Source: Paenibacillus herberti
GTDB taxonomy: Bacteria; Bacillota; Bacilli; Paenibacillales; Paenibacillaceae
Assembly (NCBI RefSeq): GCF_002233675.1
Contig: NZ_NMUQ01000001.1
Span: 795,519 to 859,518 of the forward strand
Length of the DNA stretch: 64,000 bases
Reading direction: 5' to 3'
The translations under genes and the position numbers were made by a program. The notes below the pieces were generated by a model. That model saw only the letters and a program-made list of their open reading frames with translations. It did not search any database and was not told the origin of the DNA. This document shows positions 38,374 through 46,097 of this stretch, piece after piece; position 1 is the stretch's first letter; every line of letters starts with the position of its first letter.

Positions 38374-40200
38374 ATGAAGAACAAAGGCAAATTCGCCGCA
38401 TTGGTGCTACTTATTTTTTCGATTATGCTTAGCGCCTGCCAATTAACAACTAAGAAAGACGTGAAGGAATCACCTGCACCAACGCAAGGAACTGTTGTTG
38501 ACAGTAATCCTGTTGACATCGAACTGCTTGGCATGAGCTCGAACGAGGCTGACCTTAACATCGTTCGCGACCAGCTTACTAAAAACGGATTTAAAGTTAA
38601 ATTGAACATACAGGCCGATTATGGCAGCTACAAATCACAGCAGGACGCGGGCAATTTTGATATTGCTTTGTCCAGCTGGACTACCGTTACAGGCAATCCC
38701 GACTACGCGGTACGCTCGCTCTTCAAAACTGGCGGAGACTATAGCATCCTTGCTGATCCAGAAATCGATAAATTGATTGATGCTGCCGGTGCTCAAACGC
38801 CAGAACAGTACACGGAAACCTACAAGCAATTCGAGCAGCAGCTCGTCTTCGACAAGGCTTATATCGCGCCGCTATACAACTCACTGAAAGCACAGGCTTT
38901 GAATCAGGACGTACTGAACAAGGACTCTGTCCGAATCTCGAAGTCACGTTCCCTTCCTTGGGAAGACGTTGATTTTAAAGACACTTCGAAGCGCGAAAAA
39001 GATGCGCTAGTCCTTCAGTCGACTATGCCGACGCTGACGTCGCTTGATCCGATCAAAGGCAACGACGGCTCCATTAATATTATCAATACCAATATGTACG
39101 CTCGGTTAGTGAATCTGACAGATGACGATAAAATCACATCGGAAGGTTCCCTATCTTTAAATCATGCCATTGCCGAAGGCAATTCTGATTATTACTTTAT
39201 CCTAAGAGACGATATCAACTTTGCCCAAATCAAAAACAAACTCGCGGCAGATACTGGCGAACGTGTTGGCGCTGACGATGTGATCTTCTCGCTGAACCGC
39301 GCGAAGGACAAAAACTCGGTGCCTGACCACCGCACATTCACTCTTCACGAGCATATCAAGAATGTGGAGCTGGTAACGGATGCCGCAGCACTGGAAGCTG
39401 TTAAGCTCTCCGGTGGCAGCGACACTGTGAAATCCGCACTTGAGCAAGGCCTTGGAACAAAAATTTCCGAGCTCGTATCCGATAAGAAACAAGCGAACAA
39501 CAAAGAGGGCAAATACCAAGTCGTTAAGCTTACAACGACTGAGCCATTCCCTCAAGTGCTGAACTATTTGGCTCACCAGTCGGCAGGCATCGTGTCCAAG
39601 AAACAAGTAGAGAGCATCAATACGTACGACGTAGCTAAATTCGATGTGAACAAAGATATTCCTTATGGCGACCAAAATACGGTAACGGAAGGCAATGCGT
39701 ATAACAATACACTATATACAAGCGGTCCTTACATCCTGTCCTCCAAAAACGATTACGAGGCGACTTTCTATAAAAACCCTGCTTATATGACAGGCACGGA
39801 AAATGAGCCGAATATTGCTAATATTAAGATCCGCTTCATTAAGGACGCAGACAGCAGCTTGTCCGCGCTTCGCAGTGGTGAGATTCATCTCTACTACGGC
39901 GTATCGGAGACGAAATTCGACGTCGTGAAGGGCGACAGCAAGCTGGCGCTTCAAATGGTACAGAGCAACGCTGTTTCTTACTTGCTCTTCAATACGAAAA
40001 ACCGCCCAGTCGCGGAAAGCGCAGACCTGCGGAAAGCTGTTCTTTACTCCATTAACCAGGATGAAATCTTGGCTTTCTACAAAGGCAACAAGTTCAAAGC
40101 CTTCTCTACACTTAGCCCGATTGTCAATACAGGCTTAGAGCTGAAAGCCGATCCGGCAAAAGCGAAAGAATTCCTAAACGCCTACAAAGCGAGCAAGTAA
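38374..40200 (+). CDS. Family 5 solute-binding lipoprotein, apparently circularly permuted
   Basis: 608 aa. Signal peptide with lipobox LSAC, lipid-attached Cys22. The segment after the linker (residues ~50-180: KNGFKVKLNIQADYGSYK, NFDIALSSWTT, YKQFEQQLVFDKAYIAPLYNS) is what normally forms the last part of SBP_bac_5 proteins. The segment that normally opens the family follows it: STMPTLTSLDPIKG (~215), ADDVIFSLNRAKD (~305), SGPYILSSKNDYEATFY (~452), and the chain ends at DLRKAVLYSINQDEIL then DPAKAKEFLNAY, where ordinary members continue into the missing C-terminal part. A strong AGGAGGGG site precedes ATG 38374. Expected to deliver peptides or similar solutes to the two permeases. Confidence 0.85.
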   Translation: MKNKGKFAALVLLIFSIMLSACQLTTKKDVKESPAPTQGTVVDSNPVDIELLGMSSNEADLNIVRDQLTKNGFKVKLNIQADYGSYKSQQDAGNFDIALSSWTTVTGNPDYAVRSLFKTGGDYSILADPEIDKLIDAAGAQTPEQYTETYKQFEQQLVFDKAYIAPLYNSLKAQALNQDVLNKDSVRISKSRSLPWEDVDFKDTSKREKDALVLQSTMPTLTSLDPIKGNDGSINIINTNMYARLVNLTDDDKITSEGSLSLNHAIAEGNSDYYFILRDDINFAQIKNKLAADTGERVGADDVIFSLNRAKDKNSVPDHRTFTLHEHIKNVELVTDAAALEAVKLSGGSDTVKSALEQGLGTKISELVSDKKQANNKEGKYQVVKLTTTEPFPQVLNYLAHQSAGIVSKKQVESINTYDVAKFDVNKDIPYGDQNTVTEGNAYNNTLYTSGPYILSSKNDYEATFYKNPAYMTGTENEPNIANIKIRFIKDADSSLSALRSGEIHLYYGVSETKFDVVKGDSKLALQMVQSNAVSYLLFNTKNRPVAESADLRKAVLYSINQDEILAFYKGNKFKAFSTLSPIVNTGLELKADPAKAKEFLNAYKASK

Positions 40201-40214
40201 TGGAGAAATCACGA

Positions 40215-40670
40215 ATGGCTGACAAATTGAAGCCCAAAACGAAACTATCACAATGGGATGCTCTAATGTTGGAATCCCTGAAGGTATACGGTTGGCCAGG
40301 TAGTGAGCTCATTAGTAGAGTTCAGGCTGGTAATCTGCCTACGGATGAAAGCAAGTTCCAATTTCAGTATGCCGCTTTAACCGAATTGGCGAATGGGGAC
40401 GCAGAGACCTTCTCGCAAGCCGTAATGAACGGCTACCAAATCAAGTACAACACGATTCGCGGTATTCACAGCTGGATACTCGTTGCGCTCAAGCAAGAAG
40501 CGGAGCTTATTTTGGAGCCGGAGAAGGAAGTAGTCATCGTCCATTTGTCAGAAGCTGACGCGCAGCGTCTAGCGTCCGTCCTGTCATTCGGATGGGGCTT
40601 ATCCCCCCATGAGGGAGCGCAAGACGGGGACGGAAGAGCCCCGTATAGAGTCGCGCCTATTAGAGCATAA
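40215..40670 (+). CDS. Unknown cytosolic protein in the ABC operon
   Basis: 151 aa, no signal peptide or membrane helix, not recognised. Mixed alpha/beta character with KTKLSQWDALMLESLKVYG near the start and VVIVHLSEADAQRLASVLSFG near the end. ATG 40215 has GGAGA nine bases upstream; ATG 40200, overlapping the binding-protein stop, is a second choice. Tight spacing says it is co-expressed with the permuted binding protein and may be an accessory or regulatory subunit; that is inference. Confidence 0.65.
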   Translation: MADKLKPKTKLSQWDALMLESLKVYGWPGSELISRVQAGNLPTDESKFQFQYAALTELANGDAETFSQAVMNGYQIKYNTIRGIHSWILVALKQEAELILEPEKEVVIVHLSEADAQRLASVLSFGWGLSPHEGAQDGDGRAPYRVAPIRA

Positions 40671-40701
40671 GATAAGGGGAAAATATTCATCTGCTAGTCA
40701 T

Positions 40702-40738
40702 AAAATACACTCACGCACTTTTGCGAGAGTGTATTTTT
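40702..40738. terminator. Bidirectional terminator between convergent genes
   Basis: The stem AAAATACACTC/GAGTGTATTTT has a 14-nt loop and a T run. Confidence 0.85.
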
Positions 40739-40783
40739 GTGTAACGGCAAGTGAATATAGCTTATGCGAGCCCGTCGCAGTCA

Positions 40784-41803
40784 TCACTCCATGATATAGG
40801 GCGGCACATGCTCAAATAAAAAGGGTTGTCCATCCAAATATCGTTTTATCATCGCCAGAGCATAAGGCTGCTGTTCACGCATCGATTCAGTTTCTGCTGG
40901 ATTTGGACCGTGATGGGCGTAATTCTCGATCATGGAGATAAGAAAGAAGCGTTCCAATTGAGTTATCCAATTACTTGGGAAAGGGCGAAGTGAGGCGTAA
41001 CCCCGGCACAATGCCTGCCTCTGGTCAGGTGGTAGTCCCAGTAGCGGTTGAACTAGATCGTACATGTAAAATCCGAAGCCGCAGCGGCCAAAGTCAATCG
41101 GTCGAGGCTGGCCTTCATGAAAAAGTATATTTCCTTGGTGAAGATCGGCGTGAATGATGCCGTGGCTGTTTTGTTCTATTGGAAGCTTCTTCAGCCATTC
41201 CAGCAAAGGGATTGTGACATCGCAGTAGAGCTCCAGTCCCTGATCATCTACGAAGGCTGAAGCATACTGGAAAAAGCGTTCTGAGGCGGTCTGAAAGGAA
41301 TCAAAGCCCCATACTGATTGGTCAAAAGGGTGACAAGGCTGATACGCCTCCGATGCCTCGTGGAGTCTGGCGATCAACTCACCTTCCCGAAAGGCCTCCT
41401 CCAGCGAGATGGCTTCTTCGGAATGGCTGCCTTCCACCCACTGCATCAAAGTGGCGCTGCATGGCGGACTTCCATATGATTCCAGAATGATCGCAAGCTC
41501 GCCATTCTGAAAAGGGATGCCGTGTGGAATGGGGAAATCAACCTTGCTGTGGAGATCTTCCAGCCACGCCAGCTCTGACTTCAATTCGGACAAGCTGGTA
41601 TCGGGATGCAGGCGTAGCAGCTTAATCCCATCCCCATGTTCGATTTTGAAGGTGCAGGCATCAGAAAGCTGGAGGAAGCGGATAGAACTCCAGTCCAAGC
41701 TGGCTTGCTGCAGCGCACTCAGCGCGGCTTGCTTAAATTGGATCAGCCTTTTGCTGCTATTCAGCAGGGGGACGGGCGAAGCGTCGTTTTTAAATGTGGA
41801 CAA
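40784..41803 (-). CDS. Aminoglycoside phosphotransferase (APH) family kinase
   Basis: 339 aa kinase-like fold. The catalytic loop HGIIHADLHQGNILF (Asp and Asn) and the metal site IDFGRCGFG are intact. The N lobe has KLLRLHPDTSLSELKSELAWL. Such proteins phosphorylate varied small molecules (homoserine, choline, antibiotics); the substrate cannot be told here and resistance should not be assumed. Start is TTG 41803 with AGGAGG upstream. Monocistronic on the minus strand. Confidence 0.8.
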   Translation of the reverse strand: MSTFKNDASPVPLLNSSKRLIQFKQAALSALQQASLDWSSIRFLQLSDACTFKIEHGDGIKLLRLHPDTSLSELKSELAWLEDLHSKVDFPIPHGIPFQNGELAIILESYGSPPCSATLMQWVEGSHSEEAISLEEAFREGELIARLHEASEAYQPCHPFDQSVWGFDSFQTASERFFQYASAFVDDQGLELYCDVTIPLLEWLKKLPIEQNSHGIIHADLHQGNILFHEGQPRPIDFGRCGFGFYMYDLVQPLLGLPPDQRQALCRGYASLRPFPSNWITQLERFFLISMIENYAHHGPNPAETESMREQQPYALAMIKRYLDGQPFLFEHVPPYIME

Positions 41804-42022
41804 GCTGTCTCAGCCTCCTGATGGTCATTTGCGGTCAAACGGTCCATTCTATTTTATACGCAGCGGGCTGTCTCCGTCCGGGATTAAATAGCTAAAGGAT
41901 TTCTTGCCCGAGTCTTTCCGCCCGGATATGCGTTACAGTAGAAGGATGGATGAGCCTAAACACAGGGAGGAACGCGGAATCGGCATGAAGGAGCAGAAAC
42001 CGGAGAAGGAACCGCAGCAGGA

Positions 42023-42739
42023 TTGGGAATGGTGCGAACCTCTGAATGGCATTTGGCCGTGCAACGAGAGCTGATGCGGAGGGGGATCGGCAAAGCTCTC
42101 GTTGAAAGGGGGCTGCGGCAGTCGGGGGCAGCTCTACTAATCGCTGAAACCGATGGAGAAAACGCCGGTTTCTACAGACGCATAGGCTGTGTGGTGCAAA
42201 GTCTGGGCGAGAAATATCCAGGCGTGGAGCGATTTCTCTGTGAGCTGCGCCCCTATTTCAGCCGTGCTGCTGTTGAGGGGGACTTTGAGGTTATTGCCCG
42301 TTGGCCGCAAAGTCGGCAGGAAGCGTTTTTCCTTTTTCCAAGCGGCTCTTGGCCTCTGGACGGTAATCAACTTCTCGAAAAGGCACGGAGCCGACATTTT
42401 CCTACGCTGCTATTGGATGCAACAGGCGAACCAGCTGCTTATGCAAATTGTTATGAGAATGAGGGGCAGTTGTGGCTGGGCAACGTCGTAGTGAATCCGG
42501 TTTTTCGCGGAAAAGGGGCGGCACAGGCGCTTATGCTGGAGTTGTGCAGACTGGCAAGAGAGCGGAACGGCGCACAGGAGCTGCATCTGATTTGCCACAA
42601 CCTCAATACGCGTGCGCTGCTACTTTATAGCGGGCTGGGCTGGGAGCCATATGGTGTTAAGCGGATGCAGGGGCCAGAGGGCTTGCCGTTAGCGGGAATT
42701 CGAATGAGAAGAAGGCTGAGAGCTGGGATGGGACTGTAG
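42023..42739 (+). CDS. GNAT acetyltransferase with truncated first domain
   Basis: 238 aa. Residues 1-75 are the second half of a GNAT domain (LMRRGIGKALVERGL acetyl-CoA loop, ETDGENAGFYRRIG, SLGEKYPGVERF), but the first strands are missing: the open frame reaches only to 41960 and the upstream residues do not look like GNAT. Residues ~80-235 are a complete second GNAT domain (LWLGNVVVNPVFRGKGAAQALM, HNLNTRALLLYSGLGW). Start TTG 42023 is uncertain. Either the first domain has decayed or a shortened tandem protein is made. The substrate is unknown. Confidence 0.6.
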   Translation: MGMVRTSEWHLAVQRELMRRGIGKALVERGLRQSGAALLIAETDGENAGFYRRIGCVVQSLGEKYPGVERFLCELRPYFSRAAVEGDFEVIARWPQSRQEAFFLFPSGSWPLDGNQLLEKARSRHFPTLLLDATGEPAAYANCYENEGQLWLGNVVVNPVFRGKGAAQALMLELCRLARERNGAQELHLICHNLNTRALLLYSGLGWEPYGVKRMQGPEGLPLAGIRMRRRLRAGMGL

Positions 42740-42847
42740 GTTCTTGAAAAAGTGGATTCTACAGTTGGATAACACTGTCGACAGGCGGAAGGTTGGAAGT
42801 GGACTGAAAGTACTGCCAGACAATTTTGCTCCTGGACTTAATTAAGA

Positions 42848-42876
42848 TTGACAAATAAATCGTCTTATTCTATGAT
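42848..42876 (+). promoter_or_regulatory. Strong sigma-A promoter for the dioxygenase gene
   Basis: TTGACA (42848), a 17-nt spacer and TATGAT (42871-42876). It leaves an untranslated leader of about 135 nt before ATG 43020, GC-rich around 42903-42960. Confidence 0.7.
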
Positions 42877-43019
42877 GAATTCAATAAAACCGATTATATA
42901 CCCCGGAATACACGGGATATGGCCGGCCGGTCTAACCGGAGGTCCATTGCAGCGTACAGGAGCTGCGATGGGCCTTTTTGGCTTTACATTCCATGCAAGG
43001 GCCAAGGAGGATGAAAAGG

Positions 43020-43955
43020 ATGAGCGAACAGAAGGCTAACAATGAAAGCGGATGGGAAATTCTCCCCATTACCCCGAACACCGGAGCAGAGGTACGCGGC
43101 GCTAAGCTGACTGGTGAGCTGAGCGAAGAGGAATTAGCAGGGTTGAGGGATGCTTTGGCGAAGCATAAAGTACTGTTTTTTCGCGGACAGGGTCATTTGG
43201 ACGATGAAGGGCAGGAGGCGCTTGCCGCGCTGCTTGGGCAGCCGTTCGCGCATCCGACCGTTCCGGTAAAAGACGGCTCCGGCTACATTCTGGAACTTGA
43301 CTCGCATCACGGAGGACGTGCGGACCAGTGGCATACGGATGTTACTTTCGTGGATGCTTATCCGTCGGCATCGATCCTGCGCTCGGTTGTTGTGCCGGAG
43401 GCGGGCGGCGATACGATCTGGGCCAACACAGTTGCCGCCTATGAAAGCCTGTCTCAAGAGCTGAAGGGGCTGGCGGAGCGCCTTTGGGCGCTGCATAGCA
43501 ATGATTTCGACTATGCGGTTGCCGCAGAACGCAAGGGAGTGCCGCTGGAGGAAGAGCGGAATTACAGGCAGGTATTTGCTTCAACGGTATACGAGACGGA
43601 ACATCCGCTCGTCCGGGTGCTGCCGGATACGGGAGAAAAGGCGCTGCTGCTCGGAAGTTTTGCCAAACGCATTCTGAATGCGTCTAGCAGCGCCTCGGGA
43701 CATCTGCTGCAGCTGTTCCAAGAGCACATCGTTCGCCTGAACCATACGGTTCGTTGGCGCTGGGCGGAAGGCGACGTCGTTATTTGGGACAATCGGGCAA
43801 CGCAGCATGTGGCGGTAAACGACTACGGCGGCCAGCATCGCGTTGTGCGGCGGGTTACACTGGCCGGCGATGTGCCGGTGAGTGTACAAGGTGAGCGGAG
43901 CCGGACGCGAAATGCGGGGGCGCCGAAGGGGCAGCTGGACCCGGCAAGCGCGTAA
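43020..43955 (+). CDS. TauD/TfdA-family 2-oxoglutarate dioxygenase
   Basis: 311 aa non-haem Fe(II) enzyme. The iron ligands are visible as His and Asp in WHTDVTF and the distal His in RATQHVAV; the 2-oxoglutarate Arg follows in HRVVRRVTL. Family members oxidise taurine, alkyl sulfates or other carboxylates; no sulfonate ABC genes are nearby, so the substrate is open. AAGGAGG lies 9 nt before ATG 43020, and an ATG at 43011 abuts that site. Monocistronic, with a near-consensus promoter and a terminator. Confidence 0.85.
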   Translation: MSEQKANNESGWEILPITPNTGAEVRGAKLTGELSEEELAGLRDALAKHKVLFFRGQGHLDDEGQEALAALLGQPFAHPTVPVKDGSGYILELDSHHGGRADQWHTDVTFVDAYPSASILRSVVVPEAGGDTIWANTVAAYESLSQELKGLAERLWALHSNDFDYAVAAERKGVPLEEERNYRQVFASTVYETEHPLVRVLPDTGEKALLLGSFAKRILNASSSASGHLLQLFQEHIVRLNHTVRWRWAEGDVVIWDNRATQHVAVNDYGGQHRVVRRVTLAGDVPVSVQGERSRTRNAGAPKGQLDPASA

Positions 43956-44012
43956 AGCGCCTCTGCCGCAGACGGATTCTGCCAGTGTTTAAACCGGCTG
44001 GAGCCTAAAATG

Positions 44013-44057
44013 AAAAGCTTCCGAAACCGTGGACAGACGGATTCGGAAGCTTTTTTT
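44013..44057. terminator. Bidirectional terminator
   Basis: The 13-bp stem AAAAGCTTCCGAA/TTCGGAAGCTTTT is followed by more T, between convergent genes. Confidence 0.9.
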
Positions 44058-44127
44058 ACGTATGGATAGCGTATAGGGAAGGAATGGAACCATCCATCGG
44101 CAGCATGGAAGAGCGCCGGGGCGTATG

Positions 44128-44826
44128 TTAGTCCATATCCATAAGCAGATCCGAGTGAACTAGAGGTTCGATGCATGATGGAGAATCATGACGCACATTG
44201 CCGACCTCGCGGCCGACTGGATAGGCCCGCATTTCTGCGGGTGGGTACGGAACTAACAGATGCTGGAGCTGAGCTACGTCTTGAATGCGGTGATCGAGCC
44301 AGAGCGGCTCGTCCTCCGGGCGGAGAATGACGGGCATTCGATCATGGATACCCGTCATTAGTTCATTTGGCTCGGTTGTCAGCACGGTGCATGTAGATAG
44401 CTTTTCTCCGGCTGGCGACAGCCATGTTTCGTAAAGCCCAGCCATGGCAAAAGGCTCGCCGCTTTTAAGAGTGATACGCATCGGCTGTTTGTCTGAGCCG
44501 GATTTTTGCCATTCGTAGAAGCCATCTGCTGGAATGAGGCATCTTTTACGCCGGAGCGGCTCGCGGAATGCTGGTTTTGCAGCGGCTGTCTCGGCGCGGG
44601 CATTCAGCATGCGAAAGCCGATTTTGGGATCTTCAGCCCATGGCGGTACAAGCCCCCATTTCAGCTCGCCGAGACGGTTACGTTTCCCATCCGAGATGAC
44701 GGCAAGTACCATTTGACTTGGAGCAATATTATATTGGGGGCTGTGAAACGGTATGGTAGTGTCGCCGATTAGAAATCGGCTCATCAGTTCTTCCAGCGTA
44801 ATGACTAGGGTATAACGTCCGCACAT
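44128..44826 (-). CDS. SRAP (YedK/HMCES) abasic-site protein
   Basis: 232 aa. The family forms a covalent thiazolidine link through Cys2 to abasic sites in single-stranded DNA. MCGRYTL puts Cys2 right after the start. N-containing YNIAPSQ, RMLNARAETA, KRCLIPADGFYEW (Glu) and the His in TGIHDRMPVIL complete the catalytic set. AAAGGAG nine nt before ATG 44826 decides the start. Monocistronic; the minus-strand TATAAT near 44865 may be its -10. Confidence 0.92.
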   Translation of the reverse strand: MCGRYTLVITLEELMSRFLIGDTTIPFHSPQYNIAPSQMVLAVISDGKRNRLGELKWGLVPPWAEDPKIGFRMLNARAETAAAKPAFREPLRRKRCLIPADGFYEWQKSGSDKQPMRITLKSGEPFAMAGLYETWLSPAGEKLSTCTVLTTEPNELMTGIHDRMPVILRPEDEPLWLDHRIQDVAQLQHLLVPYPPAEMRAYPVGREVGNVRHDSPSCIEPLVHSDLLMDMD

Positions 44827-44970
44827 GGCCAATCGCTCCTTTTGCAGGTAGGATGGAATGGTTCTATTATAGCGGATGTATTGAAATGATGGGAGGATAG
44901 CTAGCCACAATGTGGAATAGTAAATAACTAAAAGGAAAAGGTGAATAAAAAAGGGAATGTCAGATCCATT

Positions 44971-44999
44971 TTAGTAAACGCTTTCAGAACGTGTATTAT
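44971..44999 (+). promoter_or_regulatory. Candidate promoter of the 45042 operon
   Basis: TTAGTA and TATTAT (44994-44999) with 17-nt spacing. The -35 and spacer are covered by the cre site; start codon 43 bp downstream. Confidence 0.45.
44973..44986 (-). promoter_or_regulatory. cre site (CcpA operator)
   Basis: TGAAAGCGTTTACT on the minus strand matches the consensus TGWAARCGYTWWCW at every position. It overlaps the promoter of the binding-protein/two-component genes, so glucose repression is likely. Confidence 0.7.
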
Positions 45000-45041
45000 C
45001 CAATCTCGATTTTTGTTGGCGTTAGATAAGGGGGTCATAGA

Positions 45042-46097
45042 ATGAAACGGTCATTAGAAAAGAATCGTGGCATGTTCACCGTAATGCTTTTAATGGTTTT
45101 TACCGCAACCGCCTGTAGCAGTGGGTCCAACAATTCCTATACCGTTATCCACACTATTGATGCGAATTCTGGCTCCGAGAAGCAAGCCACTCATCAAAAG
45201 TTTACAATCGGAATCGTTCCGAAGGTGATGGGGATCTCTTACTTTAACGTCGCAGAAGAGGGGGCAATGGAAGCGGCTGATGATTTGAACGTTAACGTGA
45301 TTTATGAGGGTCCTCCAATCGCAGACGCAGCAAAACAGATAAAAGTGATTCGGCGTCTGATTAACATCCCTGTTGATGCTATTGCGATATCCGCCAACGA
45401 TCCGGAGAAATTGCTGCCGATCATGTTGGAAGCGAAGAGCAAAGGAATCAAGGTGATCACCTGGGATGCCGATACGCTGCCGGAAGGCAGGGAGCTTTTT
45501 GTCAATATGGTGGAAACCGAGTCTCTTGGGCGTCATTTGCTAGATACACTTGCATGGAACACGGAAGAGAAGGGTGAATACGCAATTATGACGGGCGCAT
45601 TGTCCGCTTCAAATCAAAATGAATGGATAAAATGGATTAGGCAGCAGCAGCGCGAGTATTATCCAAAAATGAAGCTGGTGGATATCGTTGCTACCGACGA
45701 TGACCCGCAAAAAGCATATGAAACAGCCAAGCAGCTGCTGGTGGAGCACCCAAAGCTGTCAGGCATCATAGGCAATTCTTCCGTTAGTCCTCCAGCTGCG
45801 GCGCAAGCAGTAAGAGAAGCAAGGAAGACAAGTCAGGTCAAAGTTGTTGGTCTCTCAACTCCGAATCTGATGCGTGATTATTTAAAGGACGGATCGGCTC
45901 AGATGGCGACACTTTGGAGCCCTAAGAAATTAGGCTATCTAACGATTGTGCTTGCCAAAAATCTGCTTGAAGGCAAGCCGCCCTATGATGGGGATGACAT
46001 TTATAATGTCGGGCACATCAGAGTAAATGGGGATACGGTCATTATGGGGGAGCCACTCGATTTTACGGCGGAAAATGTGGATCAGTATGATTTTTAA
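45042..46097 (+). CDS. Periplasmic-binding-type sugar lipoprotein, probable sensor partner
   Basis: 351 aa. Signal peptide ends at lipobox TATAC (Cys25). The body is a class B/type I sugar-binding fold resembling RhaS/LsrB: FTIGIVPKVMGISYFNVAEEG, VDAIAISANDPEKLLP, VITWDADT. A strong AGGGGG site precedes ATG 45042. The 3' end overlaps the sensor kinase by 11 bp and no transporter genes follow directly, so it probably presents sugar to the kinase, as XylFII does to LytS in clostridia. It could also serve the ABC transporter at 52971. The ligand is probably rhamnose or a related sugar (inference). Confidence 0.82.
   Translation: MKRSLEKNRGMFTVMLLMVFTATACSSGSNNSYTVIHTIDANSGSEKQATHQKFTIGIVPKVMGISYFNVAEEGAMEAADDLNVNVIYEGPPIADAAKQIKVIRRLINIPVDAIAISANDPEKLLPIMLEAKSKGIKVITWDADTLPEGRELFVNMVETESLGRHLLDTLAWNTEEKGEYAIMTGALSASNQNEWIKWIRQQQREYYPKMKLVDIVATDDDPQKAYETAKQLLVEHPKLSGIIGNSSVSPPAAAQAVREARKTSQVKVVGLSTPNLMRDYLKDGSAQMATLWSPKKLGYLTIVLAKNLLEGKPPYDGDDIYNVGHIRVNGDTVIMGEPLDFTAENVDQYDF

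Noticed and set aside
40784-41803. Aminoglycoside resistance gene
   Set aside because: The APH fold is clear, but the family covers many metabolic kinases and nothing in the sequence or neighbourhood indicates an antibiotic substrate.
42877-43019. Riboswitch in the leader of the dioxygenase gene
   Set aside because: The leader is long and has paired segments, but I could match it to no known riboswitch core.
42848-43039. 63-codon open frame upstream of the dioxygenase gene
   Set aside because: It begins inside the -35 element of a near-consensus promoter and overlaps the start of the real gene in another frame.
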